From assembly GCA_937952155.1 (NCBI GenBank), contig CALFYH010000448.1, forward strand, positions 1-20,516: DNA of 20,516 bases. The letters are read 5' to 3'. The stretch comes from an uncultured Saprospiraceae bacterium. GTDB taxonomy: Bacteria; Bacteroidota; Bacteroidia; Chitinophagales; Saprospiraceae. Made by a program: the position numbers and the translations under genes. Below are positions 1 through 8,074 of this stretch, piece by piece. The notes beneath the pieces were generated by a model, which was not told the DNA's origin, made no database searches, and saw nothing but the letters and a program-made list of their open reading frames with translations. The first letter of the stretch is position 1. Every line of letters starts with the position of its first letter.

Positions 1-2
1 GG

Positions 3-56
3 TTCTACGATACTGCGGTAATGCTGTCGTATAGACTTAAACAAAAACGAATTTAA
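3..56 (+). CDS. possible C-terminal tail of a gene cut by the contig start
   Basis: Frame 3 is open from the first bases to a TAA at 54-56 and reads FYDTAVMLSYRLKQKRI, a plausible basic protein C-terminus. Only 17 residues are visible and no family can be assigned. Chance openness over this length is quite likely, so this is a weak call. If real, the gene lies just upstream of the LOG-family gene on the same strand. Confidence 0.22.
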   Translation, partial: FYDTAVMLSYRLKQKRI

Positions 57-79
57 ATGGCATCAAAACTGTGAATTAT

Positions 80-787
80 ATGACAAGTGATGAAAAAATA
101 AGAAGTGCTCTAGAAACGAAAGATTGGAAAGAAATCAAGGTTACTGACTCTTGGCAAATATTTAAGATTATGGCCGAGTTTGTGGACGGATTTGAAAAGC
201 TAGCCCGTATTGGCCCTTGTGTTTCTATTTTTGGATCGGCCCGAACTCATGAGAGTAATAACCATTATAAAATAGCAGAAGATTGCGCGCGCCTACTCAC
301 CGAACGTGGCTATGGTGTTATTTCAGGTGGCGGACCGGGTATTATGGAGGCAGCTAATAAAGGGGCTTTCGAGGCTGGAGGGAAATCTGTTGGACTTAAT
401 ATTGATTTACCATTCGAGCAATTCCATAATAAGTATATCGATAAAGATAAAATATTAGAATTCGATTACTTCTTTATCCGAAAAGTAATGTTCATGAAGT
501 ATTCTCAGGGATTTATTGTACTTCCAGGTGGATTTGGTACAATGGATGAACTCTTTGAAGCTTTAACGTTGATTCAGACGGGTAAGGTAGCTCGTTTCCC
601 AATTGTGCTGATTGGTTCAGCGTACTGGAGTGGTTTAATTGATTGGGTAAAAAATGTCATGCTTGACTCCGAGCAAAATATCTGCGAAGAGGATCTTAAT
701 TTATTCCGGCTAGTAGATACTGCTGAAGAAGCTGCGGGACATATTTTTAAATTTTATGAGAAATATGCTTTGAAGCCAAACTTCTAA
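80..787 (+). CDS. LOG-family Rossmann-fold protein (TIGR00730 type, lysine-decarboxylase-like fold)
   Basis: This 235-residue cytosolic protein belongs to the LOG / YgdH-like family, formerly mis-annotated as lysine decarboxylase. Characterised members hydrolyse nucleoside monophosphates, including cytokinin riboside 5'-monophosphates, to base plus ribose 5-phosphate. Both family motifs are visible: SGGGPGIMEA at about residues 82-91 (phosphate-binding glycine-rich loop) and PGGFGTMDE at about 149-157 (catalytic motif). The open frame also begins with a GTG at 71 that would add MNY. I prefer the ATG at 80, because ATG is the commoner start and neither site has a clear ribosome binding site. 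A strong hairpin terminator follows about 12 bases after the stop, so the gene probably ends its own transcript. The family is certain; the physiological substrate is not, since many bacterial LOG proteins act as general nucleotide 5'-monophosphate nucleosidases. Confidence 0.9.
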   Translation: MTSDEKIRSALETKDWKEIKVTDSWQIFKIMAEFVDGFEKLARIGPCVSIFGSARTHESNNHYKIAEDCARLLTERGYGVISGGGPGIMEAANKGAFEAGGKSVGLNIDLPFEQFHNKYIDKDKILEFDYFFIRKVMFMKYSQGFIVLPGGFGTMDELFEALTLIQTGKVARFPIVLIGSAYWSGLIDWVKNVMLDSEQNICEEDLNLFRLVDTAEEAAGHIFKFYEKYALKPNF

Positions 788-799
788 AAAACTTCGAAT

Positions 800-844
800 A
801 AAAAAAGCCGAAAACAATGCACTAATATGTTTTTGGCTTTTTTT
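800..844 (+). terminator. intrinsic terminator after the LOG-family gene
   Basis: Bases 800-816 pair with 828-844 in an essentially uninterrupted stem (one G-T wobble) around an 11-base loop. The core is GCC opposite GGC, flanked by an A-run on the left and a run of seven T on the right. It starts 12 bases after the stop codon at 787. The A-run/T-run symmetry could let it work in both directions, but both flanking genes are on the + strand. Confidence 0.88.
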
Positions 845-949
845 ATGCAGTAATTACACCTTAGCCTTGAGATAAACAGTTCTTTGTTTAAATGACTCTC
901 CAAAAACGACTCTTTATAAAATGCCCCTAATTCCTTACATATCCGAACC

Positions 950-2296
950 ATGAACAAAATCCTTGTAGCCAACCGTGGCGAGATTGCTTTACGTGTGATG
1001 CGTTCGGCCCGAGAAATGGGTATTGCAACTGTAGCAGTGTATTCTGAAGCCGATCGAGATGCTCTGCATGTGCGCTATGCGGATGAAGCTATTGCTATTG
1101 GTGCTGCACCCTCTAATCAATCTTATTTGGTAATAGATAAAATTATTGATGCGTGTATACAGACTGGTGCGGATGCTATCCATCCAGGATATGGTTTCCT
1201 TGCAGAAAATGCAGGTTTTGCTGAGATATGCAGACAATCAGGTGTGAAATTTATCGGACCTACACCAGAGATGATAAATAAAATGGGTGATAAAGTCACC
1301 GCAAAGGAAACCATGATAAAAGCTGGTGTACCTGTAGTACCAGGCTCAGATGGGCTCCTAAAAGATGTCAAACAAGGAATCAAAATTGCTAATCAAATAG
1401 GTTATCCAGTTATACTAAAAGCAACTGCTGGTGGTGGTGGTAAAGGTATGCGTATCGTTACTAAAGACGATGAATTTGAAGATGCATGGGATAGTGCTAG
1501 AAAAGAAGCCAAAGCATCGTTTACCAATGATGGTATTTATGTCGAAAAATACGTAGTAGAGCCAAGGCATATAGAGTTTCAAATCGTCGGTGATCAATAC
1601 GGAAATGTTTGTCATCTATCTGAAAGAGATTGTTCTATCCAACGCAGACACCAAAAGCTTGTAGAAGAAAGTCCATCACCATTCATGACACCCGAACTGA
1701 GAGAAAAAATGGGTGAAGCAGCCATCAAAGCAGGAAAATCTATAAATTATGAAGGTGTAGGTACCATAGAGTTTCTGGTGGACAAATTCAGAAATTTCTA
1801 CTTTATGGAAATGAATACGCGTATCCAAGTAGAGCATCCCGTGACAGAAGAAGTAATAGATCACGACCTCATAAAAGAACAAATCAAAGTAGCTGCAGGT
1901 ATTCCGATCTCAGGCAAAAATTATTACCCTACAATGCATGCTATGGAGTGCCGTATTAATGCTGAAGATATCTTCAACGGATTCAGACCTAATCCAGGTA
2001 AAATCACCTCATTCCACAGTGCGAAAGGTCATGGCGTACGCGTAGATACCCATGTGTATGCGGGCTATTCGGTGCCACCGTTTTATGATTCGATGATTGC
2101 AAAACTGATATGTAAAGCACAAACCAGAGAAGATTGTATTAAAAAAATGCAGCGCGCACTTGACGAATTTGTGATCGAAGGCATCAAGACCACGATACCT
2201 TTCCATAAGGCGCTGATGAAAAACGAAGCATTTAAAAGTGGTGATTTCAATACTGGCTTCATGAATACATTTGATATTGACAATTGCAAAGAATAG
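950..2296 (+). CDS. accC: acetyl-CoA carboxylase, biotin carboxylase subunit
   Basis: AccC carries out the ATP- and bicarbonate-dependent carboxylation of the biotin on the carrier protein AccB, the first half-reaction of malonyl-CoA formation for fatty-acid synthesis. The length of 448 residues is almost exactly that of E. coli AccC (449). The ATP-grasp glycine loop GGGGKGMR lies at 161-168. The catalytic segment EMNTRIQVEHPVTE starts at E287, giving E287, N289 and R291 where E. coli has E288, N290 and R292. The conserved segment HLSERDCSIQRRHQK is present. There is no fused biotinyl or carboxyltransferase domain, which argues against a pyruvate or propionyl-CoA carboxylase fusion. accB is often next to accC, but no accB is visible here, so the carrier must be encoded elsewhere. 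An alternative is the biotin carboxylase subunit of a different acyl-CoA carboxylase; the length favours AccC. The ABC exporter gene follows after 35 bases. Confidence 0.94.
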   Translation: MNKILVANRGEIALRVMRSAREMGIATVAVYSEADRDALHVRYADEAIAIGAAPSNQSYLVIDKIIDACIQTGADAIHPGYGFLAENAGFAEICRQSGVKFIGPTPEMINKMGDKVTAKETMIKAGVPVVPGSDGLLKDVKQGIKIANQIGYPVILKATAGGGGKGMRIVTKDDEFEDAWDSARKEAKASFTNDGIYVEKYVVEPRHIEFQIVGDQYGNVCHLSERDCSIQRRHQKLVEESPSPFMTPELREKMGEAAIKAGKSINYEGVGTIEFLVDKFRNFYFMEMNTRIQVEHPVTEEVIDHDLIKEQIKVAAGIPISGKNYYPTMHAMECRINAEDIFNGFRPNPGKITSFHSAKGHGVRVDTHVYAGYSVPPFYDSMIAKLICKAQTREDCIKKMQRALDEFVIEGIKTTIPFHKALMKNEAFKSGDFNTGFMNTFDIDNCKE

Positions 2297-2331
2297 TAAA
2301 AATCTAAGATATCAGTCAAAAGAATTTAAAA

Positions 2332-4140
2332 ATGAATGGCTTCTGGCGATTGATCTCCAGAATAAAGGATTATAAACGGAGTTTTGTACTAAGTATTATT
2401 TCCAATATTTTTTATTCAATATTTACAATCATAAGTATTCCACTACTTGTGCCATTTTTTACTATTTTATTCGAAAGATCTACCCCTGAGCCTGTACTCC
2501 CTAAAGGGACCAATCTTATGGAGTGGATCAAGTATTATATTTCCTTTCTTATCAATGAACATGGCAAACAAAGCGCCTTACTGTACGTATGTCTAGCGCT
2601 GATCGTAGTTTTTTTCTTAAAAAATCTTTTCAGATACAGTGCTCAGTACTTCATTACACCTATGAGATATGGCATCATTTATGACCTACGCAAAAAGCTT
2701 TTCCAAAAATATTTAGATCTACCATTGAGCTTTTATTCTAATGAAAGAAAAGGTGGATTATTGTCCTCTATCACAGTAGATGTTCAGGAAGTAGAATGGT
2801 CCATTTTAAGTGTGATCGAAGCCGTATTTAAGTCACCAGTCATAATGGCTGGAAGTATATTTTATATGATTTACATCAGTCCACAGTTGACGGTTTTTGC
2901 CTTTTTTCTAGTCATATTTGCAGGCATAATCATAGGTAAGACGGTGACATCACTTAAAAAGAACTCTGAAAACATACAAGAGTCTATGGCCATTCTTACA
3001 TCACATGTAGAAGAAACACTTGGTGGCTTGAGGATCATCAAAGGGTTTAACGCAGAGGCTTACCAAGCGGGTAAATTTGAAAAAGAAAATGGTTTTTTTA
3101 GAGATATCCTGATCAAAGTGATCAATAGAAGAGACTTGGCTAGCCCTGTATCAGAATTTTTGGGCGTTTCGGTAGTTACGGTTTTGATGTGGTATGGTGC
3201 TACATTGGTATTTAATGCAGAGTTAGAACCAGAAACATTTTTTTCCTTTATTTTTGCTTTTTATCAAGTAATAGAACCTGCAAAATCTTTCTCTTCTGCC
3301 TATTTTAATATCCAAAAAGGTCTAGCGGCATTAGACAGAATAGATAGAGTCCTCGATCTTCACAATGACATTACTTCCAAGCCTGATGCTATTAATAAAA
3401 AGGAATTTACAAACAAAATCGCCTTTGAAAATGTAAGTTTCGCCTATAAAGACACTCATAAAAAAGCACTAAACAACGTAAACCTTACTATAAATAAGGG
3501 TGAGATTGTGGCCTTAGTTGGTTCTTCAGGTGCCGGTAAATCCACTTTTGCAGATTTGCTACCTAGGTTTTATGATCCTACAGAAGGAAAAATCACCATT
3601 GATGGCATAGATATTAAGGACATGTCAATAAATAGCCTTAGATCTTTATTTGGAATCGTGTCTCAAGATCCGGTTTTGCTACATGACACGATCAGCAATA
3701 ATATTACTTTTGGGCAAAATGATTACACATTGGATCAAATAAAAGAAGCTTCTCAAATAGCCAATGCACATGATTTTATATCAGCATTGCCTGATGGATA
3801 TAACACATCTATAGGAGACAGAGGATTAAAACTGTCGGGAGGACAAAGGCAGCGTTTGACTATTGCCAGAGCAATATTGCGAAATCCACCTTTCCTCATC
3901 CTAGACGAGGCGACATCAGCACTAGACTCTGAGTCAGAAAAACTGGTACAAGAAGCCCTAGAAAAAGTCATGCAAAGTCGTACATCCATTGTTGTGGCCC
4001 ATAGACTTTCGACCATTCAAAAAGCTAATAAAATAATCGTGTTGGAAGACGGAAGTATCGTACAATGTGGTACACATACCGAGTTATTAAACATAGATGG
4101 TCCATATAGGAGATTTGTTGAAATCCAGACAATTGTGTAA
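2332..4140 (+). CDS. ABC exporter, fused permease and ATPase (MsbA-like half transporter)
   Basis: This 602-residue half-transporter probably works as a homodimer in the inner membrane and exports a lipid or other hydrophobic molecule. The N-terminal half (about 1-340) contains the hydrophobic membrane segments of a type IV exporter. The C-terminal half is a complete nucleotide-binding domain: Walker A GSSGAGKST at 397-405, Q-loop around GIVSQDP, signature LSGGQ at 501-505, Walker B LILDEATSALD with D525 and catalytic E526, and the H-loop histidine at 557 in VAHRLSTI. All catalytic residues are intact. It starts 35 bases after accC with no visible terminator between them, and galK starts 8 bases after its stop, so the three may be co-transcribed. 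MsbA-like lipid flippase is the default family inference; the substrate cannot be told from the sequence. Confidence 0.93.
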   Translation: MNGFWRLISRIKDYKRSFVLSIISNIFYSIFTIISIPLLVPFFTILFERSTPEPVLPKGTNLMEWIKYYISFLINEHGKQSALLYVCLALIVVFFLKNLFRYSAQYFITPMRYGIIYDLRKKLFQKYLDLPLSFYSNERKGGLLSSITVDVQEVEWSILSVIEAVFKSPVIMAGSIFYMIYISPQLTVFAFFLVIFAGIIIGKTVTSLKKNSENIQESMAILTSHVEETLGGLRIIKGFNAEAYQAGKFEKENGFFRDILIKVINRRDLASPVSEFLGVSVVTVLMWYGATLVFNAELEPETFFSFIFAFYQVIEPAKSFSSAYFNIQKGLAALDRIDRVLDLHNDITSKPDAINKKEFTNKIAFENVSFAYKDTHKKALNNVNLTINKGEIVALVGSSGAGKSTFADLLPRFYDPTEGKITIDGIDIKDMSINSLRSLFGIVSQDPVLLHDTISNNITFGQNDYTLDQIKEASQIANAHDFISALPDGYNTSIGDRGLKLSGGQRQRLTIARAILRNPPFLILDEATSALDSESEKLVQEALEKVMQSRTSIVVAHRLSTIQKANKIIVLEDGSIVQCGTHTELLNIDGPYRRFVEIQTIV

Positions 4141-4148
4141 TCAATACA

Positions 4149-5294
4149 ATGAAAGAAGATATTATCGCATCATTTATTGCTCAATATAAAAAGACACCTG
4201 ATCATTGCATCTTTGCACCAGGTAGGGCGAATATTATTGGAGAACATACAGATTACAATGAAGGATTTGTTCTTCCTTTCGCACTTGAGAAGGGAATTTG
4301 GTTTGCTGGCTCGGCCAATAATACTTCTGTGATCAGCATCAAAGCCAAGGATACAGATGAATATACCGAAATCGACCTTGCTACCTTACAATCTCAAAAT
4401 GATTACAGTTGGGCAAAATATTTTATTCAAGTACTCCTAGCTTTACCAAATAAAAACATACGTGGTGCTGAGATTTGTTTTGGTGGCAATCTTCCGATAG
4501 GCGCCGGAATTTCTTCATCTTCAGCTATAGCATGCGGATTTACCTATTTATTGAATAAACTAAATTCATTAATGCTTTCGCCCAAAGAATTGGTAGATAC
4601 GGCAGTATTGGCAGAACAAAATCATGGTGTCAAAGGTGGAATCATGGACCAATTTTGTATTTTCCATGGTAAAAAAGATAAAGCCATTCTATTGGATTGT
4701 AGGACCGATGCTGCTGAATTATTGCCACTTGAATTAAAAAATCACAGATTTTATTTGATAAACACCAATGTCAAACATCATCTTCTGGATACAGATTATA
4801 ATAACAGAAGAAAACAATGTGATTCGGCAGTATCTTACATTAGCCAGTATATAAAACCAATATCAGCCTTAAGAGATTTGCAAATTACCGATCTTATAGA
4901 ACTTCAATCTAAACTTGATGATGACGTTTTTCGGATTGTAAGTTTCGTTGTGCAGGAGAATAATCGGGTTTTATTGGCAAAAGAAGCGCTTACAAATCAT
5001 AATTTTACATGGCTTGGTGCGCTGATGTACGAATCACATGATGGCCTATCGCAAATGTATCGCGTGAGTTGTGATGAGCTAGATTGGTTGGTAAATTATA
5101 CTCTAAATCACGATCATATTCTTGGGTCACGAATGATGGGCGGCGGATTCGGTGGTTGTACCATCAATCTAGTAAATGGTGATCTTAGTGTAGATTTTCA
5201 AGAAAAATTAAAGTCCTTATACTTTACGGAGTTTGGAAAATTGCCTGATATTTTCGAAATATCTTCGGCTGATGGAATCCTGGCTATGAACTAA
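4149..5294 (+). CDS. galK: galactokinase
   Basis: GalK phosphorylates alpha-D-galactose to galactose 1-phosphate with ATP, the entry step of the Leloir pathway in the cytosol. The 381-residue protein has all GHMP-kinase landmarks: the galactokinase signature PGRANIIGEHTDYNEG from residue 24 (R26 matches the transition-state arginine), the phosphate-binding loop LPIGAGISSSSA at 115-126, catalytic aspartate D167 in GGIMDQF, and motif 3 MMGGGFGGCTI near the C-terminus. The length is normal for the family. It starts only 8 bases after the ABC exporter gene, so translation of the two is probably linked. No galT, galE, galM or sugar transporter is present in the window, which is unusual for galK. 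A related GHMP sugar kinase of different specificity is possible but less likely, given the intact galactokinase signature. Confidence 0.93.
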   Translation: MKEDIIASFIAQYKKTPDHCIFAPGRANIIGEHTDYNEGFVLPFALEKGIWFAGSANNTSVISIKAKDTDEYTEIDLATLQSQNDYSWAKYFIQVLLALPNKNIRGAEICFGGNLPIGAGISSSSAIACGFTYLLNKLNSLMLSPKELVDTAVLAEQNHGVKGGIMDQFCIFHGKKDKAILLDCRTDAAELLPLELKNHRFYLINTNVKHHLLDTDYNNRRKQCDSAVSYISQYIKPISALRDLQITDLIELQSKLDDDVFRIVSFVVQENNRVLLAKEALTNHNFTWLGALMYESHDGLSQMYRVSCDELDWLVNYTLNHDHILGSRMMGGGFGGCTINLVNGDLSVDFQEKLKSLYFTEFGKLPDIFEISSADGILAMN

Positions 5295-5342
5295 ATCACC
5301 ATTTTTTAGAACTTTTTACAAATCAATAAACTTTTGTGAAGG

Positions 5343-5350
5343 TAATTTGC
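5343..5350 (+). promoter_or_regulatory. possible Bacteroidota -7 promoter element before the PorE-like gene
   Basis: The sequence TAATTTGC lies 22 bases upstream of the start at 5373. It resembles the Bacteroidota -7 element TAnnTTTGC but has one base fewer between TA and TTTG, and no TTTG is placed correctly at -33. This is a tentative call, made mainly because position and the TTTGC core agree with the other promoters in this window. Confidence 0.3.
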
Positions 5351-5372
5351 GTTTGCATTAAAAATATAAACC

Positions 5373-7346
5373 ATGGCAGATATTAGGCTTATTCGTATAT
5401 TTAAATGCGCTCTATTTTCTACACTATTTATTTTTATAAGTGGAGAAATTATGGCCCAAACCACCAAAGAGACTTTGACCAAGAAGGAGAAGAAAATATT
5501 TGAAGAAGCTAAAACTTATGCTAAAAGTGGTGCATTAAAAAAAAGCAACGATAAATTTCTAAAATTACTATCAACAAAACCAGATTTTACTGAAGCATAT
5601 CTCCGCTTGGCTTCCAATTATTATCAACAAAAATCCTATATACCTGCTGAAGAAAACTTCAAGAAAGCGATAAGTCTACAACCTGATTTTGATCCAGAAA
5701 TGTATTATTCATTAGCTATGGTGCAGACAGAATTGAAAAAACATGCAGAAGCAGCCGACCAACTAGATACATACATCATTAAAGCCAAAGACAAACCTGA
5801 AAAGGTAAAAAAAGCAACAAAACAGCGAGAAAATCTAAGATTTATCACATTTGCTTTAAAACATCCAGTACCATTTCAGCCTATAAATATGGGAGTAAGC
5901 ATCAATTCAGAAAATTCAGAATATTCACCTGCATTATCATTGGATGGATCCAAAATGATTTATACCAGAAATGTCAAGAAACCTACGGATTTTACTGGAC
6001 AAGAGGACTTTTATATATCTGAGTTTGATGGGACACACTGGAACGAATCATATGCACTAACCGACATCAATACTTTACAAAATGAAGGCGCCTTTGCCTT
6101 AGCTGCTAATGGTAAATACATGGTATTCACAGCATGTGACAGAAGAGATGCATTTGGAAGTTGTGATTTATACTACTCCATGTTAATGAATGGTGAATGG
6201 ACAATGCCTGTCAATATGGGACATAAGGTCAATTCTGCGGCTTGGGATTCACAACCTACATTATCTGCCGATGGAAGAACCTTGATTTTTACAAGCAAAA
6301 GATTGGGGACACTTGGTGGGTCAGATATATTTATTACACAAAAAGATGAAAAAGATGCCTGGTCAATTCCAGTAAATATCGGGCCGACAATCAATACCGA
6401 AGGAGATGATGAGAGCCCTTTTCTCCACCCAGATGGTGTCACACTTTACCTAAGATCTAATGGAAGACCTGGCATGGGCAAACATGATCTTTATTTCAGC
6501 AAAAAAAATGATACAACTGATCTTTGGCAGACTCCTGTCAACCTCGGATATCCTATAAATACCTATGGAGATGAAGGTTCATTAACTGTATCTCTAGATG
6601 GTAGTATGGCATATTATGCAAGTGATTCTCATCCCAGCGATGCTACTAAATACAACAATCTCGATATATACTCTTTTGAATTATACGAAGATGCACGACC
6701 CAAGGCGACAACATTTATTAAGGGTCAAGTAACAGATGCTATTACTGGAAAGTCGATAAAAGCCGCAATCACCATTTTGGATCTTAAAACCAAAAAAGTG
6801 GTATTTAAAATTCAAACAGACGAAAAAGGAGAATTCATAAGCGGAATCACCGTAGGCAAAAACTATATCTGTATAGCAGAAAATAAATTATATACTTATC
6901 ATGCTGAAAACTTTGATCTTACCGATGTTAAGGTTTTTTCTAAGCCATACAATCTAGATATTAAGCTCCAACCTATACCAAAAGTAGAAACAATCGAACC
7001 TACAGCTCCGATTATTTTACAAAACATCTTCTTCAATACAGGATCTGCTGACCTTCTACCTGAATCTGCTCAGGAAATTGATTTGATCAGCAACATGATG
7101 TCTGAAAATAAAAATATTTCTATTCAGATAATAGGTCATACCGATGATGTAGGCAAAGATGCAGACAACCAACTTCTTTCAGAACAAAGGGCAAAAGCAG
7201 TAGCCACAGCCATAATCGCCAAAGGTTTAGCGCCTGATCGAATACAATCAATAGGTAAAGGCGAGACTCAACCAATAGCTGAAAATACAAGCGACGAAGG
7301 CAGACGTAAAAACAGAAGAACCGAGATGTTGGTTAAAACTCAATAA
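5373..7346 (+). CDS. PorE-like envelope protein: TPR, beta-propeller, regulatory-like and OmpA C-terminal domains
   Basis: This 657-residue secreted protein has four parts in order. After a hydrophobic N-terminal signal ending near MAQ (residues about 1-29), residues 35-155 are TPR-like helical repeats. Residues about 175-440 contain PD40/WD40-like repeats of the form LSxDGxxxxYxS and SxDIFxT. Residues about 445-535 are a carboxypeptidase-regulatory-like beta-sandwich (GQVTDAITGKSIKAAIT). Residues about 547-657 are an OmpA-type peptidoglycan-binding domain with HTDD at 589-592 and GRRKNRR at 643-649, the residues that grip diaminopimelate. This is the layout of Porphyromonas gingivalis PorE (PG1058), which links the type IX secretion machinery to peptidoglycan. 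Unlike a lipoprotein, it shows no lipobox cysteine. Many Bacteroidota carry several proteins of this layout, so a type IX role is inference. It is convergent with the OsmC-like gene, with a 42-base gap. Confidence 0.85.
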   Translation: MADIRLIRIFKCALFSTLFIFISGEIMAQTTKETLTKKEKKIFEEAKTYAKSGALKKSNDKFLKLLSTKPDFTEAYLRLASNYYQQKSYIPAEENFKKAISLQPDFDPEMYYSLAMVQTELKKHAEAADQLDTYIIKAKDKPEKVKKATKQRENLRFITFALKHPVPFQPINMGVSINSENSEYSPALSLDGSKMIYTRNVKKPTDFTGQEDFYISEFDGTHWNESYALTDINTLQNEGAFALAANGKYMVFTACDRRDAFGSCDLYYSMLMNGEWTMPVNMGHKVNSAAWDSQPTLSADGRTLIFTSKRLGTLGGSDIFITQKDEKDAWSIPVNIGPTINTEGDDESPFLHPDGVTLYLRSNGRPGMGKHDLYFSKKNDTTDLWQTPVNLGYPINTYGDEGSLTVSLDGSMAYYASDSHPSDATKYNNLDIYSFELYEDARPKATTFIKGQVTDAITGKSIKAAITILDLKTKKVVFKIQTDEKGEFISGITVGKNYICIAENKLYTYHAENFDLTDVKVFSKPYNLDIKLQPIPKVETIEPTAPIILQNIFFNTGSADLLPESAQEIDLISNMMSENKNISIQIIGHTDDVGKDADNQLLSEQRAKAVATAIIAKGLAPDRIQSIGKGETQPIAENTSDEGRRKNRRTEMLVKTQ

Positions 7347-7388
7347 TCAAAGGTTAATGAATGCTTCAAGCACAAATTGCGCTTTCAA

Positions 7389-7823
7389 TTATTTTACTCT
7401 AACATCAGTGATGAGACTCACTTTTGACTTGATAGAGTTGGAGATAAGGCAGGCACTCTCAGATTTTTGCAAGATTCGCTCTGCTTTTTCTCTATCTGAT
7501 TCAGACTCTATCACAAGGATTGGCTTTAATATTACTTCCGTCATAAGATATTTGCCATCTACTTTTTCGAGTTTTCCATCTGCAGTACATTGAAAAGATG
7601 CAAAAGATAATTTAGAGTTTTCGGCAATAGCAAGAAATGTCGTCATAAAACAGCCATTTACTGCTGCCGTAAAAAAATGTTCTGGAGACCAAACTCCTTC
7701 CAAACCCTTAGGAAATTGTGGTGGAGTAGCTATATCTATGGTATTTAATAATTCTGGCGATGAAGCCTCGCCGATTCTATCTGCCATCCACTTTACATCT
7801 ACTTGATATATATGTGATTCCAT
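7389..7823 (-). CDS. OsmC/Ohr-family protein
   Basis: The 144-residue protein belongs to the OsmC/Ohr superfamily of thiol-dependent peroxidases, which reduce organic hydroperoxides or related oxidants in the cytosol. The two redox cysteines are visible: Cys58 in AAVNGC, within the central helix of the fold, and Cys125 in ESACLIS. Glu48 in SPEHFF fits the conserved acidic residue near the active site. The length is normal. It is the last gene of a minus-strand unit; it starts 3 bases after the small membrane-protein gene stops, which strongly suggests co-transcription. Its pairing with a rhodanese points to sulfane-sulfur or oxidative-thiol stress rather than plain osmotic induction, but that is inferred from context. 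It ends 42 bases from the convergent PorE-like gene, with only weak hairpin potential between them. Confidence 0.9.
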   Translation of the reverse strand: MESHIYQVDVKWMADRIGEASSPELLNTIDIATPPQFPKGLEGVWSPEHFFTAAVNGCFMTTFLAIAENSKLSFASFQCTADGKLEKVDGKYLMTEVILKPILVIESESDREKAERILQKSESACLISNSIKSKVSLITDVRVK

Positions 7824-7826
7824 GGT

Positions 7827-8072
7827 TTATTTGGGTTTAATGATTTCAAATTTTGGTTCTTCGTTATCATCAGTAATTTTGGTCTGATGCACACCACAAC
7901 CACCTGAACCACAACATCCTGTATTCGAAATGGCTTGGACAAGTAATATAGTTCCCAAAAAAGCTGAGAAATTATCCTTTGAAAAATAGGCTTGAATAAG
8001 AATAAATAATCCAGCGGATAGCCTGAGCCATCTCATCCAATTCCATCCTGTCAAAATAAGATTGCTTATCAT
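7827..8072 (-). CDS. small two-helix membrane protein, YgaP-like (DUF2892-type) with Cys-rich tail
   Basis: The 81-residue protein has two hydrophobic segments, about residues 14-29 and 36-50, preceded by a short WxWMRWLR stretch. This resembles the transmembrane half of E. coli YgaP and the DUF2892 family. Directly after the second segment comes NTGCCGSGGCGVH, with cysteines at 53, 54 and 59 and a histidine at 62, then a charged tail ending in KPK. The cysteine cluster at the membrane edge could bind a metal or accept sulfur; no function is demonstrated for it. The gene sits 2 bases after the rhodanese stop and 3 bases before the OsmC-like start. The order rhodanese then membrane unit matches the domain order in YgaP. 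Assignment to the YgaP-like fold is by resemblance only; the cluster and size are directly visible. Confidence 0.8.
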   Translation of the reverse strand: MISNLILTGWNWMRWLRLSAGLFILIQAYFSKDNFSAFLGTILLVQAISNTGCCGSGGCGVHQTKITDDNEEPKFEIIKPK

Positions 8073-8074
8073 AC

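Noticed and set aside
7347..7388. Possible terminator between the convergent PorE-like and OsmC-like genes
   Set aside because: AAGC and GCTT can pair, but with mismatches and a loop too small for the inner pairs; no strong stem with T-run could be built.
7357..7593. Plus-strand open frame of 78 codons overlapping the OsmC-like gene
   Set aside because: It lies antisense to a clear OsmC-family coding sequence whose catalytic cysteines and start are well placed; the plus-strand product has no recognisable features.
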